DNA of 64,000 bases from Salinigranum marinum (GTDB taxonomy: Archaea > Halobacteriota > Halobacteria > Halobacteriales > Haloferacaceae), in NCBI RefSeq assembly GCF_024228675.1, contig NZ_CP100461.1, forward strand, positions 992,001 through 1,056,000, in the 5' to 3' direction. The notes beneath the pieces are model-generated. The model was not told where the DNA came from and searched no databases. It saw nothing but the letters and a program-made list of their open reading frames with translations. Position 1 is the first letter of the stretch, and each line of letters begins with the position of its first letter. A program made the position numbers and the translations under genes. Positions 9,143 to 17,611 of this stretch are shown one piece after another.

Positions 9143-10321
9143 TCACCGCCGTCGCCACAGCGACATGACCGCGCCGCCCCCGCCGACGCTCATCCCGACG
9201 AGGCCGTATTCGAGACCTTCCTCGACGAACTGGTACGCCAGCGACGTCGCCAACATCCCTCCGGACGCGCCGATCGGGTGCCCGAACGCGACTGCGCCGC
9301 CGCGTGGGTTCAGTTTCTCGCGTGGGATCCCGAGCCGCTCCATCACGTACACCGACTGGGCGGCGAACGCTTCGTTCACCCAGCAGGCGTCGACGTCGTC
9401 GATCCCGAGGTCGTTGGCCGCCAACAGCTTCTCGATCACGTCGCCGACGGCCTCGTTGAACTCGTCGGATGCCCGGTAGACGACGGCGTCGTCGACGAGG
9501 CGGAGCATCGGATCCAGCCCCGCGTCCGCCGCGGCGTCGGCGTCGGCAAGGAGCACGACCCCGGCACCGTCGGAGAGCTTCGAGGCGTTCGCGGGCGTGA
9601 TCGTCCCGTCGGATCGGAACGCCGGCGTGAGGCGTGCGAGGTCGTCCATAGTCGACTCCGGGCGTGGTCCCTCGTCCGGGGTGACCGTCCCCGCCCCGGT
9701 GTCGACGGGGACGAGTTCCGCGTCGAACCGCCCGTCGGCGGTCGCCGCCGCGGCCCGCCGGTGGCTCTCTAACGCGTAGCGGTCCTGTGCCTCCCGCGAG
9801 AGGTCGTACTCGTCGCCGAACCGATCGACGAGTCGCTCGGTGATCTCGCCCATGTGGACGTCCAGGGTGACGTCCCAGAGGGAATCGAGCAGCATCGAGT
9901 CCTTCAGCGTGACGTCGCCGTGTCGTTTTCCGCCCCGCATGCCGGGGAGGACCCACGGCGCGTTCGTCATCGACTCGAATCCTCCGGCGACCGCGAACGA
10001 CGCCCGTCCCGCGGCGATGCGATCGGCCGCGAGCGTGATCGCCCGCACGCCCGACCCCGAGGCCTCGTTGATCGTCGTCGCCGGCGTCGTCTCCGGGAGC
10101 CGCGACTCGACGACCACCTGTCGGCCCGGTACCTGACCGATCCCCGCCTGGATGGCGTTGCCGAGAACCGCGTGGTCGACCCGGTTCGGAGCGAGGTCGA
10201 TCCGATCGAGCAGTCCGTCGAGGGCGACGCGCCCGAGTTCGACGGGGCCGACGCCGGCCAGCGAGCCGAGGAGCGTCCCGTGGGGAGTCCGCGCGCCGTC
10301 GACGAGGACGACTTCGTTCAT
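9143..10321 (-). CDS. Thiolase-family protein (acetyl-CoA acetyltransferase-like) with both catalytic cysteines replaced by serine
   Basis: 392 residues from the ATG at 10321 (MNEVVLVDGARTP). The full thiolase fold is evident: NEAFAAQ, RGGAVAFGHPIGASG with the conserved His, and a C-terminal glycine-rich VGGGGAV. In the position of the acyl-accepting Cys (usually N-x-x-C-G-S-G) the sequence reads NEASGSG, giving Ser88. The C-terminal catalytic Cys (usually C-I/V-GGG) is Ser378. The family condenses or cleaves acyl-CoA thioesters in beta-oxidation or polyhydroxyalkanoate synthesis. No OB-fold (DUF35) partner gene is adjacent. It could be a Ser-dependent thiolase or a binding protein without thiolase activity. 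Confidence 0.9.
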   Translation of the reverse strand: MNEVVLVDGARTPHGTLLGSLAGVGPVELGRVALDGLLDRIDLAPNRVDHAVLGNAIQAGIGQVPGRQVVVESRLPETTPATTINEASGSGVRAITLAADRIAAGRASFAVAGGFESMTNAPWVLPGMRGGKRHGDVTLKDSMLLDSLWDVTLDVHMGEITERLVDRFGDEYDLSREAQDRYALESHRRAAAATADGRFDAELVPVDTGAGTVTPDEGPRPESTMDDLARLTPAFRSDGTITPANASKLSDGAGVVLLADADAAADAGLDPMLRLVDDAVVYRASDEFNEAVGDVIEKLLAANDLGIDDVDACWVNEAFAAQSVYVMERLGIPREKLNPRGGAVAFGHPIGASGGMLATSLAYQFVEEGLEYGLVGMSVGGGGAVMSLWRRR

Positions 10322-10459
10322 GTGTCTGTGTGTCATCGACACGACGTATCAGTGTTACCCGGCGGGGCGTCCCGGCCGCCCCGCCGACCCGTCGCGCGGG
10401 GATCGAAGCGGATTCCGGTCGCCGGCCTCGCGACGCTCTGTGGATAACGGGAAGAGAAG

Positions 10460-10468
10460 TGCTCCGTC
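10460..10468 (+). other. Possible left attachment-site remnant (9-bp copy of the tRNA-Glu 3' end)
   Basis: TGCTCCGTC here is identical and in direct orientation to 18746-18754, which is the discriminator, acceptor strand and first T-stem base of tRNA-Glu. It lies at the boundary between the GC-rich thiolase gene and the AT-richer island, next to the truncated hydantoinase stop. A 9-base match is short, so this is only suggestive. Confidence 0.35.
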
Positions 10469-10475
10469 TCGCCGC

Positions 10476-11448
10476 TCACTCGTCAGTGTCGTCAGCGTCC
10501 GGTTCGAGCGGTATTCGATCCAGTCCGACCGTGTCGTAGTCTTGTTCGCTCGAGAGAACGACGTCATCGGGCGTCCGGAGTGGTGGTGCGATCATCGGGA
10601 GCAGCCCTTGCTCCTCGTAGTCGGTCCTGTCGAGTGTCGTACAGTGGACACACGTCTCAGCGCGGATCTGCGACTTATCCGTCTGTGCTGCTTCGATGGC
10701 TTCAGCGGCCGCCCAGCACGACGTATGGATGACGTAATATTTGATCTCGACTCCCTGCGCCAACCGAACGGCGTCGTCGGCTACCTTCGCCTCGGCATGG
10801 GGAGGGCGCGAGTCAAGGTAGTCGGTCGGCACACCCCTCCCCTCAGTGCGCATCCGTCTCCCGTGTCGAGCACACGCTGTCGTCCTCCGTGTGGGGGACA
10901 GCGAGCCCGTCAGCCGCTTCGATACCTTCGAGGGCTCGTTCTATGAACCCGTTTCGGAGCCTGAAGTCGTAGGTGGTGAAGATCTTGAACGAGACAGTCC
11001 CGCTCTCCACCAGATCCGCGATTTCGTCTAGGACCGTTGGGGTCCTCCCCGGTAATCGTCCCGTGGAAACCGAAATCGACGAGCGAGGACTCTCCAGCGG
11101 ACCGCTGGCGCTCGACCGCCTCGTGCAGCGTCCTGTCACTCGTACACAGTGAGTCCACTCCGTCCCGTCCCTGCCAGGCGAAGGTTAGGAGAGTCGTCGG
11201 GCCACCCAACGCCGCGGCTTGACCTCCTGTTCGAGAGGAGTCGATCAACCATGGCCCCTCGAGATGGACGTGAGGGTCGACGACTCCCGGGAGAACTAGC
11301 CGATCGGACACGTCGACTGTAGCCGCGCTTTCGATGTCGGTACCGTTTTTTCACGATCCCTGCGATCCGGCCCCCTCTCAACGAGGAGATCGGCAGCAAT
11401 CGTACCGTCAGCTGTGACGAGTGTCCCGTCTTTGACGACGAGGTCCAT
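10476..11448 (-). pseudogene. Hydantoinase/dihydropyrimidinase-like amidohydrolase, frameshifted and truncated
   Basis: Four consecutive pieces in changing frames read like one cyclic amidohydrolase. They are the N-terminal MDLVVKDGTLVTADGTIAAD from 11448; LVLPGVVDPHVHLEGPW with the metal-binding HVH; TVSFKIFTTYDF and VPHTED (metal-binding His); and AETCVHCTTLD with MIAPPLRTPDDV. Frame changes fall near 11310-11370, 11035 and 10850. The C-terminal quarter of the family is absent: translation stops at 10476, at the island edge. The intact enzyme would hydrolyse cyclic amides such as hydantoins or dihydropyrimidines. It is the last member of the transporter/CoA-transferase cluster and is almost certainly inactive. 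Confidence 0.85.
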
Positions 11449-11812
11449 GTCGAGGACGCATTTGAGTTCGCGCGACGAGCCGTGGTTCGATACTCCGTGA
11501 CGCCCACGGAAACCCGCCACATACTCCATCAGTACATCAATCACCAATGTCTCAGAGTTCGGAAAATACGACCTATCAAGCGTTCCTCACCGAACTCATT
11601 GAAATACCCTGCCCCGTTGAGATCCACATCAGTTGATAGAGATCGCCTGCTGAATACAGAGGCTGTACGCAGCACTCGTCGCTCCTCTCGCTTGCTTACC
11701 GACATGTGGTCGGTCAGTACCAGAGGTCGTTGACCTGTACTCGACACTCGGACGCTGTTCCACTCGACACTCGGACGCTGTTCCACCTCACGCAGGGTGA
11801 GGTCGAGAAGCT
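11449..11812. other. Disturbed spacer between hydantoinase pseudogene and CoA-transferase, with a 23-bp tandem duplication
   Basis: No intact gene is seen. A perfect 23-base tandem duplication occupies 11739-11761 and 11762-11784. A leftward frame of about 90 codons crosses the region (11541-11816) but I do not recognise it, and the duplication lies inside it. It may be a scar from a lost insertion element. Confidence 0.45.
11739..11784. repeat. Perfect 23-bp tandem duplication
   Basis: Two identical adjacent copies, each beginning ACTCGACACTCGG, at 11739-11761 and 11762-11784. They lie 28 bases beyond the stop codon of the CoA-transferase gene. Confidence 0.9.
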
Positions 11813-13123
11813 TCACAGTACGCCCGCCTCTCGGAGTCTCTCGATCTCTCCCTCGTCGTAGCCGAGTGCCTCGAGGACGGGAGTGGTGTCCTCACCAAGC
11901 GATGGCGGGTCCGTTGACTCGACCCGGTCGAAGCCCGTCGAGCGCGCGGGGAACCGTGGCGTCCGGATCCGGCCGCCCTCACCTTCGGTAGCATTGACTT
12001 CAGCGAGGGCCTCCGTCACCTCGAGATGCGGGTCGTCTCGGACGTCGCCCATATCGTTCACCGGGGCGACCGGAACGCCCCCGTCCTGAAGTCGCTCGAC
12101 GAGCTCGTCTCTCGTGTACTGTTTGCAGGTCGCCTCCACGATGCCGTGGAGTTCCGTGCGGTTTTTCAAGCGGTTCTTGAGTTCGGCAAACCGTTCGTCG
12201 TCACCGATGTCGAGGTCGAGAACGTCACAGAACTGCCGCCACTGCCGGTCGGAGGACGGTCCGATGAACACCCACTCGTCGTCGGCAGACTGAAACACGT
12301 CGTACGGCGCCCAACCGGGGTGACTCGCGCCCATCGGATCGGGGATGTCGTCGTACGCCTGTGTGTACGCGAGCCAGTATCCCATGAGTGCGACCGTGCT
12401 CTCGAACAGCGGGACAGTGAGGTGCTGGCCGGTCCCCGTCTCCTGGCGCTGACGCATGGCACCGAGGACTGTCACGGCGGCGTACAACGACGCCGCCATG
12501 TCCGAAAGGCTCGTGCCTGACCGGACTGGCGGCTGACCGGGATGGCCAGTCACGCTCATGACCCCCGAGAGCGCTTCGGCGACCGGGTCGAGCGCTGGGA
12601 AGCGCTCGTATGGGCCCTGGTTGAACCCCTTGATCGAGCAGTACACTAGTTCCTCGTTGGCGGTCTTGAGGTCGTCGTAGCCGACGCCGAGGCGGTCGGT
12701 CGTCCCGGCGGCGAAGTTTTCGACCAACACATCTGCGTTCGCGACGAGTTCCCTGAAGATGGCTTGGCCATCGTCAGACTTCAGGTCGAGCGTGACACTG
12801 AGTTTGTTCCGATTTACGTAGTTGAACGAACTGTTCCCGATCGGGCTGGAGTCGCGGATGGCGTCGCCTCCGCCCGGTGACTCGACCTTGATGACTTCCG
12901 CGCCGAGATCGGCGAGGATCATCGAGCAGAACGGGCCAGCGATGATGTGCCCGAGTTCAAGGACCGTCACGTCCGATAGTGGCCGCCCCTCGCCGCCCGG
13001 AAGCATCGATGGCGTGACGCGCCCACCGTCGGTCATAACCGACGTCACGTTCTCGGGTCCGTCTTCTCTGCCTCGCGCTTCGGAGCTCGTTCGCGCTCCG
13101 TGTGTCGGTGAATCGTGTGTCAT
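11813..13123 (-). CDS. Class III CoA-transferase (CaiB/BaiF family)
   Basis: 436 residues. These enzymes move CoA between carboxylic acids through an aspartyl-CoA mixed anhydride. After a poorly conserved leader of about 45 residues come VLELGHIIAGPFCSMILADL and GAEVIKVESPGGGD, NRNKLSVTLDLKS, and RSGTSLSDMAASLYAA with the expected catalytic Asp. VPVAPVNDMGDVRDDPH marks the C-terminal domain. The length is typical. It starts 26 bases after the ABC ATPase stop, so it probably belongs to that operon and activates the imported acid, or an acid derived from it, for catabolism. Donor and acceptor are unknown. Confidence 0.92.
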   Translation of the reverse strand: MTHDSPTHGARTSSEARGREDGPENVTSVMTDGGRVTPSMLPGGEGRPLSDVTVLELGHIIAGPFCSMILADLGAEVIKVESPGGGDAIRDSSPIGNSSFNYVNRNKLSVTLDLKSDDGQAIFRELVANADVLVENFAAGTTDRLGVGYDDLKTANEELVYCSIKGFNQGPYERFPALDPVAEALSGVMSVTGHPGQPPVRSGTSLSDMAASLYAAVTVLGAMRQRQETGTGQHLTVPLFESTVALMGYWLAYTQAYDDIPDPMGASHPGWAPYDVFQSADDEWVFIGPSSDRQWRQFCDVLDLDIGDDERFAELKNRLKNRTELHGIVEATCKQYTRDELVERLQDGGVPVAPVNDMGDVRDDPHLEVTEALAEVNATEGEGGRIRTPRFPARSTGFDRVESTDPPSLGEDTTPVLEALGYDEGEIERLREAGVL

Positions 13124-13149
13124 GAGATGGATGATCGAAACATGGGTGG

Positions 13150-14280
13150 TCAGCTCGGCTGTGAGAGGTTCTCTTGGACGAGGTCCGGACCGTGACAGAT
13201 GGTCTGCCCGTTGGCGTCGAAGACAAACAGGTCGCTCGCCTCGAAGGACAGGTTGAGTTCGTCGCCATTGGTGACGTCTCCGAAGGTGGCGGACACGGCG
13301 TCGACGGCCGTGCCGTCGTTCGTGTAGCCGTGGACGACGAACTCGGTGCCGAGCTGTTCGATGACTTCGGCGGTGACGTCGAGGTCGTACGTGCCACCGT
13401 CCGCCGAGAGATACTGGGGGCGGATGCCGACCGTGACGCGCTCGCCGACACGATTCGCGAACTGTTCGGCCCGCACGACGACATCGAACGCCGGTGCGCT
13501 GAGGACGTACTCGTCTGTGGACGCTTCGACGGTCGCCGCCAGGAGGTTCGTCGACGGTGTGCCGATAAACTCCGCGACGTACGCGGAGACTGGCCGGTCG
13601 AACAACTCGCCTGGTGGTGCGAACTGCTCCAGCCGCCCCTCGTTCAGGAGGATCACCTGATCACTCATCGTCATCGCCTCGGTCTGGTCGTGTGTGACGT
13701 AGACGACCGTTGCGTCGAGCTCTTGATGAAGGCGCTGGACCTCAACGCGAAGCTCGGCTTTGAGCTTCGCGTCCAAGTCACTCATCGGTTCGTCCAGCAG
13801 GAGAACGTCGGGGTCTTGGACGAAAGCTGATCCGAGCGCCACGCGCTGCTGTTGGCCACCCGAAAGCTCCGCCGGCATCTTCTCAAGTTGCTCGGTAATC
13901 TGGAGTGTAGCCGCCGCCTCGTCGATGAGCTCGTCGCGTTCGGCTTTCGGAACCCCTTGGATCTTGAGACCGTATCCGATATTCTCGCGGACGGTCATGT
14001 GGGGGTAGAGCGCGATCGACTGGAACACCATCGCGCAGTTACGCTCCTGTGGCGACTGATCGGTGACGTCCTCGTCACCGAACGCGATGCGGCCGCTCGA
14101 CGGCGTCTCCAGCCCCGCAATCATGCGGAGCGTGGTCGTCTTTCCGCAGCCGGACGGCCCGACGAGCGTTGTGAACGAGCCCTCCGGAATCGACAGTGTG
14201 AGGTCGTTGACGGCGACATGGACCGTGCCGGCTGTGTTGTACTCTTTACGTACCGTATCGAAGTGGATTGGTCGTGCCAT
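13150..14280 (-). CDS. ABC transporter ATP-binding protein, MalK/UgpC type
   Basis: 376 residues. It energises the importer encoded just upstream. It has Walker A GPSGCGKT, the Q-loop region MVFQSIALYPHMTVREN, signature LSGGQQQRVALGSAFVQDP, Walker B VLLLDEPMSDLDAKLK, and switch THDQTEA. A C-terminal TOBE/OB regulatory domain follows (about residues 240-376), as in sugar and polyol importers. The stretch after the signature (GSAFVQDP) departs from the usual ARALVRDP. The ATG at 14280 overlaps the preceding permease stop by one base (TAATG), indicating translational coupling. Confidence 0.95.
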   Translation of the reverse strand: MARPIHFDTVRKEYNTAGTVHVAVNDLTLSIPEGSFTTLVGPSGCGKTTTLRMIAGLETPSSGRIAFGDEDVTDQSPQERNCAMVFQSIALYPHMTVRENIGYGLKIQGVPKAERDELIDEAAATLQITEQLEKMPAELSGGQQQRVALGSAFVQDPDVLLLDEPMSDLDAKLKAELRVEVQRLHQELDATVVYVTHDQTEAMTMSDQVILLNEGRLEQFAPPGELFDRPVSAYVAEFIGTPSTNLLAATVEASTDEYVLSAPAFDVVVRAEQFANRVGERVTVGIRPQYLSADGGTYDLDVTAEVIEQLGTEFVVHGYTNDGTAVDAVSATFGDVTNGDELNLSFEASDLFVFDANGQTICHGPDLVQENLSQPS

Positions 14281-15152
14281 TATTCGAGCCCTCCAACGTT
14301 GAAGCCCTGCAGCAAGTAGTTCTGAAGGAACAGTGCAATGAGGAACGGCGGAATGCAGATGAGAAGCGACACCGCCATTGTCTCCCCCCAGCCGATGCTG
14401 ACGCGGTCGAGGAACAGACTCGCTCCGACGGTAATCGTGTACATCTCGTCTTGGCTCATCACGACGCGTGCCATCGTGTAGTCGTTCCACGCAACGGCGA
14501 ACGAAAAGATCGCTGCGGAAACGTACCCTGGCCGCGCGACCGGGAGCACGACGTCCCAGAGCGTCCGGGTGCGACTCGCACCGCGAACCCACGCCGATTC
14601 CTCGAGCGAGATCGGTACAGTCTGGAAGTACTGCCACATCAACCAGATCGTGAACGGTGCCGAGATGCCCGTCAGTGCCAGCGTCAGCGCAAAGTAACTG
14701 TTCAGCATGCCAAGCGTGAAGAAGATGACGTACAGCGGAATCGCGAGTACGATCGGGCTGAACATATACGAGAACAACACCGCACGTGCCGCCATCGTCT
14801 TCCCTCTGAAGTCGAAGCGTGTGAGGCCGTAACCGGCCGCCACCGCAAGCGATGTCGAGAGGATGGTCGAAGAGACCGTCACGATTAGACTGTTCGTGAA
14901 GTACTGGACGGTCGCGGTTTCTTCGAACAGGACCGCGAAGTTCCGAAACGTGACCGAGTCGACGAGGAGATTCACGTCACCGCCGGCGAATACCGTCTGG
15001 GGTGCTTGGACCGCAACAGCCACCATCACGTACACGGGGATAGTCACGAAGATGGCGACCAGTACCGCGACCACGACGAGCGAGACACGTTTAACCCGCG
15101 CCTGGACACGTTGGGGGACGTACGACCCTGCCGCGCCTTCGCCGAGGGCCAT
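14280..15152 (-). CDS. ABC transporter permease, MalG/UgpE type
   Basis: 290 residues with about six hydrophobic segments, the first at about residues 22-48. The cytoplasmic EAA loop reads LEESAWVRGASRTRTLWDVV (about residues 190-209), where the ATPase docks. The C-terminus LLQGFNVGGLE resembles the MalG-type ending. It is coupled to both neighbours: its ATG overlaps the upstream permease stop (TGATG at 15150-15154) and its stop overlaps the ATPase start. It forms the inner-membrane pore together with the other permease. Confidence 0.93.
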   Translation of the reverse strand: MALGEGAAGSYVPQRVQARVKRVSLVVVAVLVAIFVTIPVYVMVAVAVQAPQTVFAGGDVNLLVDSVTFRNFAVLFEETATVQYFTNSLIVTVSSTILSTSLAVAAGYGLTRFDFRGKTMAARAVLFSYMFSPIVLAIPLYVIFFTLGMLNSYFALTLALTGISAPFTIWLMWQYFQTVPISLEESAWVRGASRTRTLWDVVLPVARPGYVSAAIFSFAVAWNDYTMARVVMSQDEMYTITVGASLFLDRVSIGWGETMAVSLLICIPPFLIALFLQNYLLQGFNVGGLE

Positions 15153-16063
15153 CAGGCCGCCACCTCCTCCTCGGGAGTGAAGAGTCTAAAGTAGACGACA
15201 GCGACCATCGCGAGCAGGAAGAACATGATCCCTGCCAATGCGGTGGCGCCCCCGAAGTTCACCTCGTTGAACGCGAGTTCGTACACGCGAATCGGGAGCG
15301 TGGTCGTTGCGTCGAGCGGACCACCTCTGGTGGCGAGGTAGATGATATCGAACTTGTTGAACATCCAAATCCCGCGGACGAGGAGGATGATGAGGATGGC
15401 CCCGCGGAGGTGCGGAATCGTGATATCACGGAACGATTGCCACGACGACGCACCCTCAACGCGGGCGCGCTCGTAGAGGTTCGGATCAATCGCTTGGAGA
15501 CGTGCGAGCAGGATGAAGAACGCGAACGAACCAAACTTCCAGACGCTCGTGATTGCGACGGCCGGCATCGCCCACTGGAGTGTCGAGAAGAACGCGATGG
15601 GTTCGTCGATGACACCGAAGTCAAGCAGCCACTGGTTAATGACGCCGAGGTTCGGGTCGAAGAGGAACTGCCAGATGAAGATGACGACGAGCGTCGGCAG
15701 GAGGTACGGGAAAATCATCATCGTCCGAAGGACGTTCCCACCCTTAATCTGCTGATTGACGACCAACGCGAGCGCGAGTCCGAGCAGGAGACTGAACACC
15801 GTTGTCGAGACGGCGTAGACGACGCTGTTCCAGAGGAACGTCAGGAAGTCCGGTGCGGTCAAGATTTCGGCGTAGTTCTCCAGCCCGACGAAGACGCTCG
15901 CGCCGGTCGGGTCGGTGAACAGGCTCATCCCGAGCGCGTAGAGTATCGGAACCGCCCACACGACGATGAAGAACGTTACGAGGGGGACGAACGTCGCTAA
16001 CAGCAGCAGGCGACGCTCGTCGATGTCTGCGAGCCGTGTCGAAAGAGACGTCGAGGTACTCAT
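15152..16063 (-). CDS. ABC transporter permease, MalF/UgpA type
   Basis: 303 residues, about six membrane spans, with a first long helix at about residues 19-48. The EAA motif is present as DPNLYERARVEGASSWQSFR with IPHLRG following. SLFTDPTG and FVGLENYAEILTAPDF match the MalF/UgpA periplasmic pattern. It starts 18 bases after the solute-binding protein gene and overlaps the next permease. The sugar-ABC (CUT1) class is clear; the substrate is not. Confidence 0.93.
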   Translation of the reverse strand: MSTSTSLSTRLADIDERRLLLLATFVPLVTFFIVVWAVPILYALGMSLFTDPTGASVFVGLENYAEILTAPDFLTFLWNSVVYAVSTTVFSLLLGLALALVVNQQIKGGNVLRTMMIFPYLLPTLVVIFIWQFLFDPNLGVINQWLLDFGVIDEPIAFFSTLQWAMPAVAITSVWKFGSFAFFILLARLQAIDPNLYERARVEGASSWQSFRDITIPHLRGAILIILLVRGIWMFNKFDIIYLATRGGPLDATTTLPIRVYELAFNEVNFGGATALAGIMFFLLAMVAVVYFRLFTPEEEVAA

Positions 16064-16081
16064 TGCGGAGAGATACCTGAG

Positions 16082-17473
16082 TTAGCCCTGGAGTGCCCGG
16101 AGTTCCTCCGCGAGCCAGTCGACAGTCTCACTTGGCGAGAGCCCGCCGACGAGTAGTTGGTCGGCGGCTTCGCCGAACTTCTGCTGACCGTAGGCGTCCG
16201 CGGCAACGATGTTCGGAGCGTTGTCGTCACCGGTCGCGAGAACGGTCGTGAACGCATCCCAGTTCTCGCGAACCAGGTCCATGACCTCGGAGTTGTTCTG
16301 AACTGTTTCGTTGGTGGTGTACGCCTCACTGTCGAGTCCCTCGCGCGTCGGCGGGAACTGGAACAGCGGTGCGGAGAGCAGGAAGTCCATGAACCTGTCT
16401 GACTCGTTGAAGAATTTGACGAACTCGCGAGCGCCGTCGGTCGCCTCGCCATCGGCCCAGACGACGTGGCCCTCCATGTACGCCCACCATTTGTCCTGTT
16501 CTTTGCCGTCAGGGACGGGGAACGCGGTCGGAGACAGTCTCTCAGCGAGGTCGGGACGGTTCCCCATGATGGTGAGAATCGGGAGCCCACCGACGCTCAT
16601 TGCGGCGGCGGCGTTCTCCTGCTGGAGGGCGGAGATCGCATCGCCCCACTCCCAGCCCGAGCCGTTCGGCGCGTATTCGGCCATCGACGCGAGCCACTCG
16701 AACGTCTCGACCGCGCGAGTCCGGTTTTCTCCTTGATCGATAGTGACCTCGATATCGCCTTCTGGACCGCTGTAGATGTCGACATCGTTCTGCCAGAGCG
16801 TCTGTGTGACCGAGGTATCGGCGTTGTTCGTGTTCCCGGACTGGACGACGTAGCCATTGATGTCCTCCTCCTCGCTCGCGCGCTGGGCCTCGGAAAGCCA
16901 GTTCTCCCAGGTCGTCGGGTTCTCCTCGTAGATGTCGTTCCGGTACCACCCCATCAAGGGTTCGACCATCGTCGGGACGAAGTACGATTCGCCGCCGACG
17001 TTCACGGGGTCCGGAAGGCCGGTTCCCTGGACGGCGTCCGTGACTGGTGCGGCATTGCCGTCACGCTGGTAGCGGTACGCGTCTGAAGCGGTGTCGAAGA
17101 CGATGTCCGGCGGGTTGTTCGCGGCCCGCATTTTCTGTAACTGCTCGTCGGTCGATGTCCCTTTTGCGGTGTACGTGACGTCGACTGTGTAGTCGTACTC
17201 GTCTTCGAACTCCGAGATGATTTGGTCAATGACGTCCTTCGAGTCCCCGCGGTCCGAGAGGTAAGTGATGGTGCTCGAGGTGTCGCTCCCGCCGCCTCCA
17301 CCGCCCCCTCCATCGCTCTCTCCACCGCTCTCTCCATCGCTGCTCCCACCGCCGCTGGTATCCCCACCGCCACCGTCGCTGCTACCGTTGCCAAGACATC
17401 CTGCAAGGCCGATTGTCGCTGTGGTGCCCGCTGCTGTGAGGAACGCACGCCGAGACCGGTGTCTCCGAGACAT
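16082..17473 (-). CDS. Tat-exported solute-binding lipoprotein of the ABC importer
   Basis: 463 residues. The N-terminus has a twin-arginine signal (SRRAFL, residues 7-12), a hydrophobic stretch, and lipobox LAGC with Cys26, followed by a Gly/Ser/Asp-rich linker to about residue 66. The mature part is a family 1 extracellular solute-binding protein, with PPDIVFDTASDAYRYQ, PTMVEPLMGWYRND and VWADGEATDGAREFVKFF. It is probably exported folded through Tat and lipid-anchored outside the membrane to feed the two permeases. The substrate is unknown. The gene is AT-richer than chromosome neighbours and is preceded by a TATA box and a palindrome. Confidence 0.93.
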   Translation of the reverse strand: MSRRHRSRRAFLTAAGTTATIGLAGCLGNGSSDGGGGDTSGGGSSDGESGGESDGGGGGGGGSDTSSTITYLSDRGDSKDVIDQIISEFEDEYDYTVDVTYTAKGTSTDEQLQKMRAANNPPDIVFDTASDAYRYQRDGNAAPVTDAVQGTGLPDPVNVGGESYFVPTMVEPLMGWYRNDIYEENPTTWENWLSEAQRASEEEDINGYVVQSGNTNNADTSVTQTLWQNDVDIYSGPEGDIEVTIDQGENRTRAVETFEWLASMAEYAPNGSGWEWGDAISALQQENAAAAMSVGGLPILTIMGNRPDLAERLSPTAFPVPDGKEQDKWWAYMEGHVVWADGEATDGAREFVKFFNESDRFMDFLLSAPLFQFPPTREGLDSEAYTTNETVQNNSEVMDLVRENWDAFTTVLATGDDNAPNIVAADAYGQQKFGEAADQLLVGGLSPSETVDWLAEELRALQG

Positions 17474-17510
17474 AACCTCTACTTTTCCACTTAATCATGA
17501 ACGTCTTTGG

Positions 17511-17524
17511 CCTACATGTGTAGG
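17511..17524. promoter_or_regulatory. Palindrome between TATA box and start of the ABC cluster (candidate operator)
   Basis: CCTACATGTGTAGG has 6-base perfect arms around TG. It sits between a TATA-like box (GTTAAATAGG, 17528-17537; CCTATTTAAC on the coding strand) and the ATG at 17473, close to the predicted transcription start. The adjacent HTH_10 regulator is a natural candidate to bind here. Confidence 0.45.
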
Positions 17525-17611
17525 TCAGTTAAATAGGGTCGGCTGCTCCAGAACCATTGCCAGTTGCCGTGCCAGCAGGTGTGTGACTCGACGCCATGGT
17601 GAGCCGGATAG

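Noticed and set aside
8614-9772. Repeat-containing proteins with a 10-residue unit on either strand
   Set aside because: The 30-bp tandem repeat is periodic in all frames; no start with a promoter and no protein family supports translation, and the frame runs antisense through the thiolase gene.
11541-11816. Possible transposase remnant in the spacer after the CoA-transferase gene
   Set aside because: I could not match it to any transposase motif with confidence, and it contains the tandem duplication, so it is described only as disturbed spacer.
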